DNA of 44,860 nt from a virus: IMG/VR virus record IMGVR_UViG_3300046674_000115, positions 1 through 44,860 of that record; one strand, given 5' to 3'. Both the position numbers and the translations under genes were made by a program. Every line of letters starts with the position of its first letter. Within the stretch, counting starts at the first letter, position 1. Positions 33,283 to 41,937 of this stretch are shown here, piece by piece. The notes beneath the pieces are model-generated. The model had not been told where the DNA came from, searched no databases, and saw only the letters and a program-made list of their open reading frames with translations.

Positions 33283-34244
33283 AGACCGCCACTTACATTC
33301 AGGACCTCATCCCGTCCAACCCTGCCGCTTCTGATGGCATGAATAACGCGGATGACCACATGCGCCTGACGAAGGCGGTGGTTAAGAACAGCTTCCCAAA
33401 CATTACTGGGGCCGTGACGGCCACACAGGACCAGCTCAACGGGGCAGGGTCCATCTTCACGAACGGCACGAGTGTCCTTGCGGACGCCGGGGCCTTCTTC
33501 AAGACCAACGCCACAGATGGCTTCGTAAACACCCTAGCCGGTGACATCGACGTCAAGCTGCAGGGCGTTACCGCTTTCACGTTCCAGCGCACAGGTGGTG
33601 CGAACTTCATGAAGGCCTCTGGTGGCATCGAGGCCACTGGTGAAATCAAAGGCCCGGGCATAACGCCAATCGGCAGCTCGGTCATGTGGTTCGACGACAC
33701 GCTGCCTACGGACGGCTTGTGGGTCTGGGCCAACGGCCAAGTGATTTCCAACGCCGCTACCGTGTGTCCGATTTTGCTGTCCCGATGGGGTAACAGGTTC
33801 GGCGGCAACGGTGTGACTACCATGGGTGTTCCTGACATGCGTGAAGTCGCGCCTGTCGGTAAGAGCACGATGGGCGGCACAACGGCACGTGGTCTTCTTT
33901 CGACCATCACTACGTCCTTGCTAACCACTGTTGCTGCTGTGTTTGGCGTTCAGTCAGTAACGCTGGCTTTGACGCAGATTCCAACTCACCAACACGGCGT
34001 ATTCCTAGGTGATCCAGGGCATACACACGGCACCAATGCGAACACAGGTGCCTCGACGTATTCAGGCGGTTCTGCAGGTCCTGTGGCTATCCCAGGCGCA
34101 GCTACAATCAACCCTGCTTTCACAGGATGTTTCGTCCATGACGGTAATGGTAATTTGAACCTCACTGCCGTTAACGGAGGCGGTTCTCCGCACACCAACG
34201 TGCAGCCTTCAGCGACCGTAAACTGGATCATCCGTATCGGCTAA
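33273..34244 (+). CDS. Tail fibre/collar-domain protein
   Basis: The product is about 323 residues. The N-terminus Leu-Glu-Thr-Ala-Thr-Tyr-Ile-Gln-Asp-Leu, Asn-Pro-Ala-Ala-Ser-Asp-Gly, Asp-Asp-His-Met-Arg-Leu-Thr-Lys is a known opening of phage tail proteins. Residues about 130-200 (Gly-Leu-Trp-Val-Trp-Ala-Asn-Gly-Gln, then Phe-Gly-Gly-Asn-Gly-Val-Thr-Thr-Met-Gly-Val-Pro-Asp-Met-Arg) fit the tail collar domain, with His-Gln-His-Gly and Gly-His-Thr-His-Gly later. TTG 33273 is chosen because family proteins begin two residues before Leu-Glu-Thr-Ala; TTG 33258 is an alternative. It probably binds receptor or caps the tail. Confidence 0.82.
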   Translation: MPLETATYIQDLIPSNPAASDGMNNADDHMRLTKAVVKNSFPNITGAVTATQDQLNGAGSIFTNGTSVLADAGAFFKTNATDGFVNTLAGDIDVKLQGVTAFTFQRTGGANFMKASGGIEATGEIKGPGITPIGSSVMWFDDTLPTDGLWVWANGQVISNAATVCPILLSRWGNRFGGNGVTTMGVPDMREVAPVGKSTMGGTTARGLLSTITTSLLTTVAAVFGVQSVTLALTQIPTHQHGVFLGDPGHTHGTNANTGASTYSGGSAGPVAIPGAATINPAFTGCFVHDGNGNLNLTAVNGGGSPHTNVQPSATVNWIIRIG

Positions 34245-34280
34245 TCGCCGTGCTCAACCTTAGCTCCTTTGGGGGTAAGG

Positions 34281-34308
34281 GGGATACCTTAGGAAACATA
34301 GGTATCCC
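34281..34308 (+). terminator. Strong hairpin after the collar-fibre gene
   Basis: GGGATACCT (34281-34289) pairs perfectly with AGGTATCCC (34300-34308) around a 10-base loop. An alternative pairing CCTTAGG/CCTAAGG competes with it. There is no T-run, so it may be an RNA-processing or stability element rather than an intrinsic terminator. Confidence 0.4.
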
Positions 34309-34360
34309 TAAGGCTCCTTAAGTAGAGCTTTGGTTGATGATCATAAATATTTCCAATTAA

Positions 34361-34378
34361 GAGAACTCTCAGGTTCTC
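34361..34378 (+). other. Second hairpin before the nozzle gene
   Basis: GAGAAC (34361-34366) pairs with GTTCTC (34373-34378). It lies 23 bases before the ATG and could influence translation of the nozzle gene. The 156-base gap between the two genes holds no ORF of note. Confidence 0.35.
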
Positions 34379-34400
34379 CTTAGTATCCTTTAGGAAACCT

Positions 34401-36023
34401 ATGGCTATCGTCCATCTTCGCAATCTAGCGAAGTATGGTGTCATCAATGATATTGACCCATATGACTTACCCCAAGAGGCTTTCTCTGCTGGTGTTAATG
34501 TCAGGTTTCGCAATGGTAAGATCACCAGCGGGCCTGTGTTCCGCAGTGTAGTCCACCTTGGTACTGAAGAACCTCGCTATGTATTCTCTTCGAATCCTAC
34601 AGCAGGCCTAGACCTACTCTTCGTTGGTTACATGAACGGCACTGTAAGCCGTATCTCTGGTGTCAACGAAAGTCCGTGCAGCGTTGCCGGATATTCTCCT
34701 TCAGCAGTAGAAGCTACTTGGACAAGCACGACGCTTGCCAACGTAATCTATGTCAACCGCTCTGATCGCGCTCCGTGGTATCTCCGGACATCCGATAGCG
34801 TATTCCAAAATCTAAGCTCTTCCGGCTGGAACCCTTTGTGGTCCTGCGTTCTCCTACGCTCATGCGCAGGCGCTCTCGTAGCACTCAATGTTACCAAAGG
34901 GGGCGTCAACTCACCAACGATGGTGAAGACCTCAAGCATCCCTCTTGCTGGCACTGTTCCTGCTTCATGGGACATCATGAACCCCGCCACGCTCGCATCC
35001 GAGAATATCCTCGCAGAAATGCAAGGTCCTATTACTGATGCCTGCAGCCTCGGTAGCGACCTGATCATCTACGGCTTCAAGCAGGCGTGGCATATGCAGG
35101 CGAATGGCCAGCTTAGCGTTTACAACTATGAGCCTCTGCCATTCCAGAAGGGATCACTGAGCGCCAATTGCTCCGTCGAATACGATGGTAAGAATGTTGT
35201 GTTCGGTCCTGATGACATCTGGCAGCACGACGGTGTTAGTGAACGCTCTGTGTGCGACAAACGTACCCGTGACTACATCTACGGCTCGCTAAACCTTTCG
35301 AAGGCTGATAGATGCTTTGTGAGCCATAACCCAAAGCTGAAGGAAATCACGTTCAGCTACGTGTCCGGTGATCCTCTCATCCAGTTCGACAGCAACAACG
35401 GCTGCAATCGACAGGCTGTGTGGAATTACATTGACGACACATGGACCTTCGACGACCTCCCTTCTGTCCACAGCGCAGCTCAGGCAAACCTGAGCAACCC
35501 GCTTACCTATGCTGACGTGACGGCCACCTACAATACGATTGGTGGTTCGTATCAGGATCAGGAAGACGGCTACAAGAGGACTACGGTTTACGTTGGCTCA
35601 GCGAACTCGACCTCAGGGCTCGCCACGTCTCTCTACGCTTTCGATTTGTACGGCCAAGGTTCAACCGTGGCGTACCCTGTGGACGCTGCGGCTACCAAGC
35701 CTCGCTACCTGGAACGCACAGGCGTTGACCTCGACGAGGTAGGCGCTGATCTACGTGGCTACAAGGTTCTGTCCTCGATCTATCCGCAGGTTCGTCTTGG
35801 CTCAGGTTCATCGGACCTACTGATAGACGTTGGCTCATCCGACAGCTTCAACGACAACCCTGTGTTCACTGGTTACCAGCCCTACAACGGTGCTGACCTT
35901 AAGAAGCTCGACTTCAACACAGCGGGCAGATACCTCGCGTATCGCATTCGCTACGAAGACTTCAAAGAGATGACCATTACCGGGTTCGATTTAGACCTCA
36001 AGGTTACGGCGTCTCGCGGATGA
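34401..36023 (+). CDS. Tail nozzle / tail tubular protein
   Basis: The product is 540 residues and beta-rich, without coiled coils. The opening His-Leu-Arg-Asn-Leu-Ala-Lys-Tyr-Gly-Val-Ile-Asn-Asp, then Asp-Leu-Pro-Gln-Glu-Ala-Phe-Ser-Ala-Gly-Val-Asn-Val-Arg-Phe-Arg-Asn-Gly-Lys is a familiar start of podovirus tail tube proteins of the nozzle or stabilisation type. Trp/Gly-rich repeats suggest a beta-propeller. It would form the lower tail tube below the adaptor. ATGA overlap with the next gene. Confidence 0.7.
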   Translation: MAIVHLRNLAKYGVINDIDPYDLPQEAFSAGVNVRFRNGKITSGPVFRSVVHLGTEEPRYVFSSNPTAGLDLLFVGYMNGTVSRISGVNESPCSVAGYSPSAVEATWTSTTLANVIYVNRSDRAPWYLRTSDSVFQNLSSSGWNPLWSCVLLRSCAGALVALNVTKGGVNSPTMVKTSSIPLAGTVPASWDIMNPATLASENILAEMQGPITDACSLGSDLIIYGFKQAWHMQANGQLSVYNYEPLPFQKGSLSANCSVEYDGKNVVFGPDDIWQHDGVSERSVCDKRTRDYIYGSLNLSKADRCFVSHNPKLKEITFSYVSGDPLIQFDSNNGCNRQAVWNYIDDTWTFDDLPSVHSAAQANLSNPLTYADVTATYNTIGGSYQDQEDGYKRTTVYVGSANSTSGLATSLYAFDLYGQGSTVAYPVDAAATKPRYLERTGVDLDEVGADLRGYKVLSSIYPQVRLGSGSSDLLIDVGSSDSFNDNPVFTGYQPYNGADLKKLDFNTAGRYLAYRIRYEDFKEMTITGFDLDLKVTASRG

Positions 36024-36202
36024 CGGTGCACACAGAGGCTCAAAAGCTCCTTGTGTATACCCCGAAGAGCTACCCGTCGATTGATGGCGGTGAGCAGCGG
36101 TTCATCACGAGCGAACTCACTAAGCTTCAAAACTCAATTGCGCAGCTGGTTACAGTTGTGCGTGCTCTTGAAGAGCGCATGAATACCAACGGACTTAGTT
36201 GA
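36020..36202 (+). CDS. Small coiled-coil protein
   Basis: The product is 60 residues. Tyr-Thr-Pro-Lys-Ser-Tyr-Pro-Ser-Ile-Asp-Gly-Gly-Glu-Gln-Arg-Phe is followed by a helix with heptad spacing (Leu-Thr-Lys-Leu-Gln-Asn-Ser-Ile-Ala-Gln-Leu-Val). It may trimerise and belong to the tail. ATGA and TTGA overlaps bind it to both neighbours. Confidence 0.72.
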   Translation: MTVHTEAQKLLVYTPKSYPSIDGGEQRFITSELTKLQNSIAQLVTVVRALEERMNTNGLS

Positions 36203-36522
36203 ACGATTTTGCATTCGTCCAGCGGCACCCCATCCAAATCACTGATGATTACTGGTGCGAGATTGACGAATACCGGACGGCGGGAGGGGAGCAATTCCTT
36301 CTCGCCCACATCCGCGTAGTTCACTGGTCTCCGTCCGTCTGCAAACGTCTCATCCGAGAGTTCAAGACCTTCCGCACTGTGTGCCGCGCGCCGCTTTATG
36401 CGTGCCCGGAAGTAGCAGACGCGAAGTGGGTGAAGTTCGTTTCACTTCTCGGCTTCAAGCCCCTTCAGGACGTCATTTGTAACAACGGCGCTCAGCGCCC
36501 TCTATTCATTCATTCCATTTAA
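36199..36522 (+). CDS. GNAT-like protein, possible T7 gp13-type virion protein
   Basis: The product is 107 residues with a TTG start overlapping the upstream stop (TTGA). Trp-Val-Lys-Phe-Val-Ser-Leu-Leu-Gly-Phe-Lys-Pro-Leu resembles the last strand-helix of acetyltransferase folds, and T7 gp13-type proteins (DUF2833) have this fold. Position before the ejection proteins matches gp13 of T7. The acetyl-CoA loop is not clear, so catalytic activity is doubtful. Confidence 0.6.
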   Translation: MNDFAFVQRHPIQITDDYWCEIDEYRTAGGEQFLLAHIRVVHWSPSVCKRLIREFKTFRTVCRAPLYACPEVADAKWVKFVSLLGFKPLQDVICNNGAQRPLFIHSI

Positions 36523-36529
36523 GGACGCG

Positions 36530-37522
36530 ATGAGCGGTTCTCAAACTCAACAGACGTCTCAGCAGACGAGCCCTTGGGCACCGCAGGCAGGCGCTCTTAC
36601 TTCAGCGTTCTCGAATGCGCAGAATGCCTACGGGCAGGCTTCACAAGCTCAGGCCCCTACAGATTTCGTTGCTCAGTACACTCCCGATCAGCTCAAGACA
36701 TTCCAGAGCGCGCTTAACTACGCGAACGGGAATGGCACGTCGGCGCAGAACTCCGCAACAGGTACTGCTCTAAGCAACGCAGGCTCTGCTGCTACCACAG
36801 GCGCACTATCAGGCCTTGGTCAGTACGACCCAACTAAGCTGAACAACACGCAGTCTATTGTAGACAGCGCGAATAAGTACGTGGCCGGTCAAGACATAGA
36901 CAGCCAAGTTCGCAACGCGATGCTGAACGCTACTCAGACGGCGCGTGACGTGACGCTTCCAGGTATCGAGCAGAACGCCGCAATTACCGGCAACACCAAC
37001 AGCTCCCGAACGGGAATTGCTGATGGTCTCGTGCAGCGCGGTTTGGCTCAGCAGTCGGCAGACCTTGGTGCCACTATGCGCAACAGCGCGTACCAGACAG
37101 GCCTTCAGCTCGCCTCTGCGAACGCCAACGCGAACAACACCAATCAACTTGGTGCGCTCACTGGTGCAGCCAACGCAGGCACCGCAGCGGCGAACGCTGG
37201 TGTCAACGCGGGCTCTCAGTCGATCACCGATCAGGGAAACCTATTCAATCTGGCAACGCAGGCGGGCTCAGGCCAGCAGGCGGCGTCTCAGGCAAATCTC
37301 AACAACCAGCAGGCTCAGTATCAGTCGCAGGTTTCGTCTCCGTATGACGCGCTGAACGGCCTCATGGGCATTATCGGCACGCAGAATTGGGGCGGCAGCT
37401 CGACAGGCACTTCCACATCGACGTCCTCGCCCAGCGCGTGGTCAGTCCTTGGTGGCTTGCTCGGCACCGCAGGTTCGGCAGCAACCGGCCTCGGCGGTCT
37501 CGGATGGAAGCCTTTCAGCTAA
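36530..37522 (+). CDS. Probable ejection (internal virion) protein, Ala/Asn/Gln-rich
   Basis: The product is 330 residues dominated by Ala, Asn, Gln, Ser and Thr, with long helical stretches (Asn-Ala-Asn-Ala-Asn-Asn-Thr-Asn) and a Gly/Ser C-terminus. The centre has Gly-Ile-Glu-Gln-Asn-Ala-Ala and Arg-Gly-Leu-Ala-Gln-Gln-Ser-Ala-Asp. DNA-ejection proteins of podoviruses have this composition and gene position. No specific family was recognised. TAATG overlap with the transglycosylase gene. Confidence 0.65.
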   Translation: MSGSQTQQTSQQTSPWAPQAGALTSAFSNAQNAYGQASQAQAPTDFVAQYTPDQLKTFQSALNYANGNGTSAQNSATGTALSNAGSAATTGALSGLGQYDPTKLNNTQSIVDSANKYVAGQDIDSQVRNAMLNATQTARDVTLPGIEQNAAITGNTNSSRTGIADGLVQRGLAQQSADLGATMRNSAYQTGLQLASANANANNTNQLGALTGAANAGTAAANAGVNAGSQSITDQGNLFNLATQAGSGQQAASQANLNNQQAQYQSQVSSPYDALNGLMGIIGTQNWGGSSTGTSTSTSSPSAWSVLGGLLGTAGSAATGLGGLGWKPFS

Positions 37523-38931
37523 TGAACAGTCTCTATCAGAACGCAATCAAAAGCATCGAGAGCAGCGGCGGCAACTATGGCTTGCTCGGACCTGTGACCA
37601 ACAGCGGCGACCGTGCATACGGCGCTTATCAGGTCATGGGCGCGAACATCCCAGAGTGGACCAAGAAGCATCTCGGTCAATCTATGACGCCTGAGCAGTT
37701 CCTTGCCGACAAGAATGCGCAGGACGCCGTGTTCAACGGACAGTTCGGAAGCTACGTCGATAAGTACGGCAATCCTCAGGACGCCGCGTCCGCGTGGTTC
37801 ACAGGTGGCCCTATGGCTACTGGCGCGAACAAGCGTGACATCCTCGGTACTTCAGGCAGCGGCTATGTTGGCAAGTTCAACAAGTTCCTAGCCTCCAATG
37901 GTGCCGATGGCGTCTCAGCGATCAACGCTGCAGCTGGTGTCCAGCCATCAACCCCGGGCGTCCTCACGTCCGCCTTTGCTGATCCTTCGAAGGACAGCGG
38001 AGCCCTAAGTGCGAACAACACCTTGGGTCCCGGCGTGCTATTCTCATCGGGCGGTGAAGGCGGTGCAGACAAAGCAGGCGTGATCGGCTCCAGCCTAACA
38101 GGTATGGGAGCGGCACTCGCCGGCATCTCGTCTCCGTCTCAAGCTAACTCGCTGACGCAAGCTCAGCTGGCGATGCAGAAGGCACCGAACGCAGCAAACA
38201 AGCTGACTATCGGACACGTAGACCCGAAGACCGGCATGGCCCTTGGTCAGGTTGGTAACAAGGTTATCCGATTCCAAGCATTCACGCCGAAGCCCGACGA
38301 CGACACTTACACAGAGCAGTACAACAAGGACAATGCAAAGGGCATGGTCGAACTTGGTACTGGCCTGTCGAGCGCCGCGCGTGACGCTGTGAACCAACAG
38401 ACTACCGTGAACGAACTGCGCAACGTCTTCAGTAATGACGGTGTGTATCAGGGCACAGGAGGCGATTGGGTTCAGGGTGCGCGCAAGCTTTACTCAGCGA
38501 TGGGCTTTGGTGATCCAAAGGCCGTGGCCGATGGCGACATGGCGTCTGCTCTCAGCAACAAGCTCGCTCTGCAGCTCGTAAACAACGGCGGCACCAAGCT
38601 TCTACCTGGATCGTTCTCTGACAGCGACCGCAAGTTCGTGACCCAGATGGCAACTTCGCTGAACAACAGCAAAGACGCCAACATTCGCCTTCTCGACATC
38701 TACGACCGCGCCAATGGCCGCGTCATGGAAGCAGAGAAGCTGCGACAGGATCACGAAGCCGCAAACGGCGGCGTCATCAAGCCTTCGTTCCGTACTGAAC
38801 TCGGCTCGCTCTCTTCCAAGTGGGCAACCGAAGATCAGGAACGTTCAAAGGCTGAGGCTGCAGCTCCGAAGTCTGCCCCAGGTAAGCCCGCGCTTCCTAA
38901 GGGCGTGAAATCAATTCAACTCGTACAATAG
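37522..38931 (+). CDS. Virion protein with N-terminal lytic transglycosylase-like domain
   Basis: The product is 469 residues from ATG 37522 (TAATG); a longer frame from 37387 lies in the previous gene. The N-terminus Ala-Ile-Lys-Ser-Ile-Glu-Ser-Ser-Gly-Gly-Asn-Tyr, then Tyr-Gly-Ala-Tyr-Gln-Val-Met and Ala-Ser-Ala-Trp-Phe-Thr-Gly-Gly fits an SLT/goose-lysozyme-type fold, with Glu13 as likely catalytic acid. It would open peptidoglycan during DNA entry, like T7 gp16. The rest is Ala/Ser-rich, with a charged C-terminal helix. Confidence 0.78.
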   Translation: MNSLYQNAIKSIESSGGNYGLLGPVTNSGDRAYGAYQVMGANIPEWTKKHLGQSMTPEQFLADKNAQDAVFNGQFGSYVDKYGNPQDAASAWFTGGPMATGANKRDILGTSGSGYVGKFNKFLASNGADGVSAINAAAGVQPSTPGVLTSAFADPSKDSGALSANNTLGPGVLFSSGGEGGADKAGVIGSSLTGMGAALAGISSPSQANSLTQAQLAMQKAPNAANKLTIGHVDPKTGMALGQVGNKVIRFQAFTPKPDDDTYTEQYNKDNAKGMVELGTGLSSAARDAVNQQTTVNELRNVFSNDGVYQGTGGDWVQGARKLYSAMGFGDPKAVADGDMASALSNKLALQLVNNGGTKLLPGSFSDSDRKFVTQMATSLNNSKDANIRLLDIYDRANGRVMEAEKLRQDHEAANGGVIKPSFRTELGSLSSKWATEDQERSKAEAAAPKSAPGKPALPKGVKSIQLVQ

Positions 38932-38941
38932 GAACGGCTTA

Positions 38942-41386
38942 ATGCCAGTCTTTGAACTTGGCCTCGACGATGGCCGAAAGCTCCGTATCGAAGCTGACGA
39001 CCAAGAGGCCGCGCTGGCAGGCTTTAAGCACTTCCAAACTCAGGAGGGAGCTAAGGCTCCTTCCGGTGTTCTCGCTGGTGCTGTGCACGGCGTAAAAGAT
39101 TTGGTCTCTGGCGACAGCGAGACGGCCAAGCAGTTTATGGGAGTAGGACAGGGCGGCGACAAGCCTGACCCTAACTACGTCCCTGCGAATATCACGAACG
39201 GTTCGGCCAACCCGCTGAACTGGAACTACTCTCAAATCCCTCAGAAGATTGCTGAGCAAGCTCCCGGCCTCGGTCAGGACATTCTTGCTGCAACGGCTGC
39301 TGCGAAGACCACGAAGGGTCTAGGCGCTGGTGCGAAGATGTCTGCCCTTGCAGGCTTGGCGGGGGGCGCACTGTCTGCATGGCAGCGCACGGCAGGAAGC
39401 ACGGCCAAAGAGGCTGCTGCTGATCGCACAGGCAATCCTGATGCAGAGCCTGAAACACAAGACAAGGTACGCGGCGGTCTCACCGCTGCAGCTTCGTCGG
39501 CTGTCGGTTCTGTCAATCCTCTACGTTTCGTCCCGGGCACCAATAAGATTGCTACCGTGGGCGCTCAAGGTGCTCTCGATGCAGCCAAGAAGTATCTCAC
39601 CACTGCCGCAGTTGGCGCAGGGGCAGGCGCTGCATCCGACGCAACCACGCAAGCAGGTCTCACCGTTGGCACCGACAAGGGCCTTACGATTGACCCAGCT
39701 CGCACGTTGGAAGCGGGGGCGGGCGGCATGTTTACGAGTGCTGCGATGGCTGCACCACGTGGCACCGCAGACGTAGCGCGGGCATCCAGCCTGCGTGAGT
39801 TTGGTGGCGCAAACGCTGAGGCAACCAAGAATTACGCAACGCGTCTGCAGACCGCAGGCGACGGCAACCTTGGTAACTCCAAGGTAGACCGCACGTCACA
39901 TGAGAACGTGAAGTCTGACATCCAGAATGAATTAGGTGACGCCGCGCGGAATGTCCGTCGTGATGTTCCTCTCGCTCCCGATGTAGACAACGCGCTCCAG
40001 CGTGCCCAGACGGGCAAGCCGCTGACGCCTACCGACATCGCGACTATTGAAAGCGGAACCGCTGCAGCTCCTGATGGAGCTAACGCCGCCTACCTAGCTC
40101 GTACCATGCGTGTGGCTCAGCTCGCTCAAGAGCGCGGGTCATATGGTGACAAGGGTTGGGCAGGCGGTATCTCAGGCGTCATGGACAAGAACCTTGGCTT
40201 CCTGCTGAATCCCGTGCGCCTCGCTGGCGGCACCGTCGCTACGGCGCTCGGTATGCACTTGCTTGGCCTGAGTAACCCTCTGTTCGCAGGCAGTGTTGCT
40301 GGTGCCTACGGCGGCGCTCGTATGCTTGATGGCGTGGCTGGTGTCCGATCCCCAGCTAAGACGTTCGCTGAGCACTTCGCGGACAGCACGGCTCGACTGC
40401 GTATGCCTCAGGTACCGCAGGCTCCCGCAGCTCCTCCGCAGGGTCCATCCCAGCCTTGGGGTGCTCCGCGTCCGCTGCCTTCAGGTCCTACAGGTCCGCA
40501 GGTTGCTCCTCCCGGTGCACCGCCTACTGCGCCCGCTCCCGGGCCGTGGGGTCCTCGACCGACACCGACAACCTCTGTGCCTCCCGTGGCTCCTCCTGCA
40601 GCTCCTGTGCCTCCCGTACAGCAACCGCAGATCAGTCCTATGGCTCTGTCGATGCTGAAGCAGTCCTTGAAGAAGGGTCTGCCTCCTGAGCCTGTAGCCC
40701 CAGCGCCGCAGCCTGTGGCCGCACCAGAACCGCCGCCGATCAGCCCTATGGCAATCTCCATGCTGAAGGCACGGCTCAAGCAGGGTCTCCCGGCAGAACC
40801 GCAGGCCGCTCCTGTGGCCGCGCCAGAACCGGCTCCCGCGCCAGCTCCCGTTCCTCAAGGTATCCCGAAGGACGTAGCAGCGCAGACCAAAGCTCTCATG
40901 TCAGGCCTCGCAAAGGTCCAGAAGATGAAAGCCAAGGAGGAAGCCGCAACGGCACCAAAGGCCACGAAGATCACCAAGGCCAACGGCAAGGTGGAAACAC
41001 CCGACCCGTTCGAAGGCCTAGGCGGTTACGAGCCTATCCCGAATGAACGTCTGTATCCGCAGGGTATCTCACCCGGCCAGTACGCAGAGATGGAAGCAAG
41101 CAATTACCTGGGGCCGAATGTGCCGAAGGGTAGGCGCGAGAGCTACATCGAAAGCATTACAGACACCGCAACAGCACGTCACGACATCATCAACGCGATG
41201 AAGACGCAGTATCCACAATACGGATCGGCGTTCGATGGTCTGCTTCGGCAGCTCTACAAGATTGGCAGCAAGCGCAACCGCGCGCTGGAAGCAATCAATC
41301 ACTACGCTGGCCTCCTTCCAACAGATGCAGGAAAGGCCTTGAAAGATGCCTTCAAGCCTCAGTTGGATAGAATTTGGCAGAAGTAA
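38942..41386 (+). CDS. Large ejection protein with Pro-rich repeats
   Basis: The product is 814 residues. The N-terminal 300 residues are Ala/Gly-rich with likely amphipathic helices. Residues about 480-660 are Pro/Ala/Gln-rich and contain two copies of Ile-Ser-Pro-Met-Ala-(Leu/Ile)-Ser-Met-Leu-Lys spaced by about 40 residues. The last 120 residues look folded and basic (Ala-Leu-Glu-Ala-Ile-Asn-His-Tyr-Ala-Gly-Leu-Leu). It is probably an internal virion protein ejected with DNA. No known family was recognised. Confidence 0.7.
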   Translation: MPVFELGLDDGRKLRIEADDQEAALAGFKHFQTQEGAKAPSGVLAGAVHGVKDLVSGDSETAKQFMGVGQGGDKPDPNYVPANITNGSANPLNWNYSQIPQKIAEQAPGLGQDILAATAAAKTTKGLGAGAKMSALAGLAGGALSAWQRTAGSTAKEAAADRTGNPDAEPETQDKVRGGLTAAASSAVGSVNPLRFVPGTNKIATVGAQGALDAAKKYLTTAAVGAGAGAASDATTQAGLTVGTDKGLTIDPARTLEAGAGGMFTSAAMAAPRGTADVARASSLREFGGANAEATKNYATRLQTAGDGNLGNSKVDRTSHENVKSDIQNELGDAARNVRRDVPLAPDVDNALQRAQTGKPLTPTDIATIESGTAAAPDGANAAYLARTMRVAQLAQERGSYGDKGWAGGISGVMDKNLGFLLNPVRLAGGTVATALGMHLLGLSNPLFAGSVAGAYGGARMLDGVAGVRSPAKTFAEHFADSTARLRMPQVPQAPAAPPQGPSQPWGAPRPLPSGPTGPQVAPPGAPPTAPAPGPWGPRPTPTTSVPPVAPPAAPVPPVQQPQISPMALSMLKQSLKKGLPPEPVAPAPQPVAAPEPPPISPMAISMLKARLKQGLPAEPQAAPVAAPEPAPAPAPVPQGIPKDVAAQTKALMSGLAKVQKMKAKEEAATAPKATKITKANGKVETPDPFEGLGGYEPIPNERLYPQGISPGQYAEMEASNYLGPNVPKGRRESYIESITDTATARHDIINAMKTQYPQYGSAFDGLLRQLYKIGSKRNRALEAINHYAGLLPTDAGKALKDAFKPQLDRIWQK

Positions 41387-41937
41387 AGAAGACGCGGGGG
41401 CCTCGAAAGAAGTCCTCGCGTTCACAAGGAAAATTCAAAGTATCCAAAGCCTCTCAGAGATTGAAAGAGCTTTGGGCTACCCCTGAGTTTCGGGAGCGCA
41501 TGAAGAAGCGCGACGAAGACCGCATTGCTGCGGCGAAGCTCAACCCGAACAAATTTTGGCGGCGCGGCGTCCCTGATGGGATGCGCAAGCGCGATGCAAT
41601 CCCTTTGTGGGAACGCGCATACGCTCAAGCAGATAGGTTTATCCAGATCATGAAAGACGCTGGCCAGCTCCCAGCCGCAGATGAAATCGTTGAACTCATC
41701 GGTGACGAGGGCGAAGTAACGTCCATCCAAGTCCCGACGTCCGACGACGGTAAGGCAACAGCTGCGCTGCGTGAAGCTTTCGTTCTCGCTGTAGGCCCGA
41801 CTGACAACAAGATCAAAATTCAGGCCATTAACACCGTGCTCAACTTCACGAAGAGCAAGCCTGAAACGAAGTCGAAGCTGACGCTCAACAAGGCGGAAGA
41901 CTTCCTCGACGCGGTAGCGCAGGAAATGAATGAGTGA
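41374..41937 (+). CDS. Terminase small subunit
   Basis: The product is 187 residues, starting at TTG 41374 inside the previous gene end. The N-terminus is very basic (Lys-Lys-Thr-Arg-Gly-Pro-Arg-Lys-Lys-Ser-Ser-Arg), good for DNA binding. The segment about 110-165 is helical. It lies directly before the large subunit, with eight bases of overlap. Identity rests mainly on position and the DNA-binding character. Confidence 0.75.
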   Translation: MAEVKKTRGPRKKSSRSQGKFKVSKASQRLKELWATPEFRERMKKRDEDRIAAAKLNPNKFWRRGVPDGMRKRDAIPLWERAYAQADRFIQIMKDAGQLPAADEIVELIGDEGEVTSIQVPTSDDGKATAALREAFVLAVGPTDNKIKIQAINTVLNFTKSKPETKSKLTLNKAEDFLDAVAQEMNE

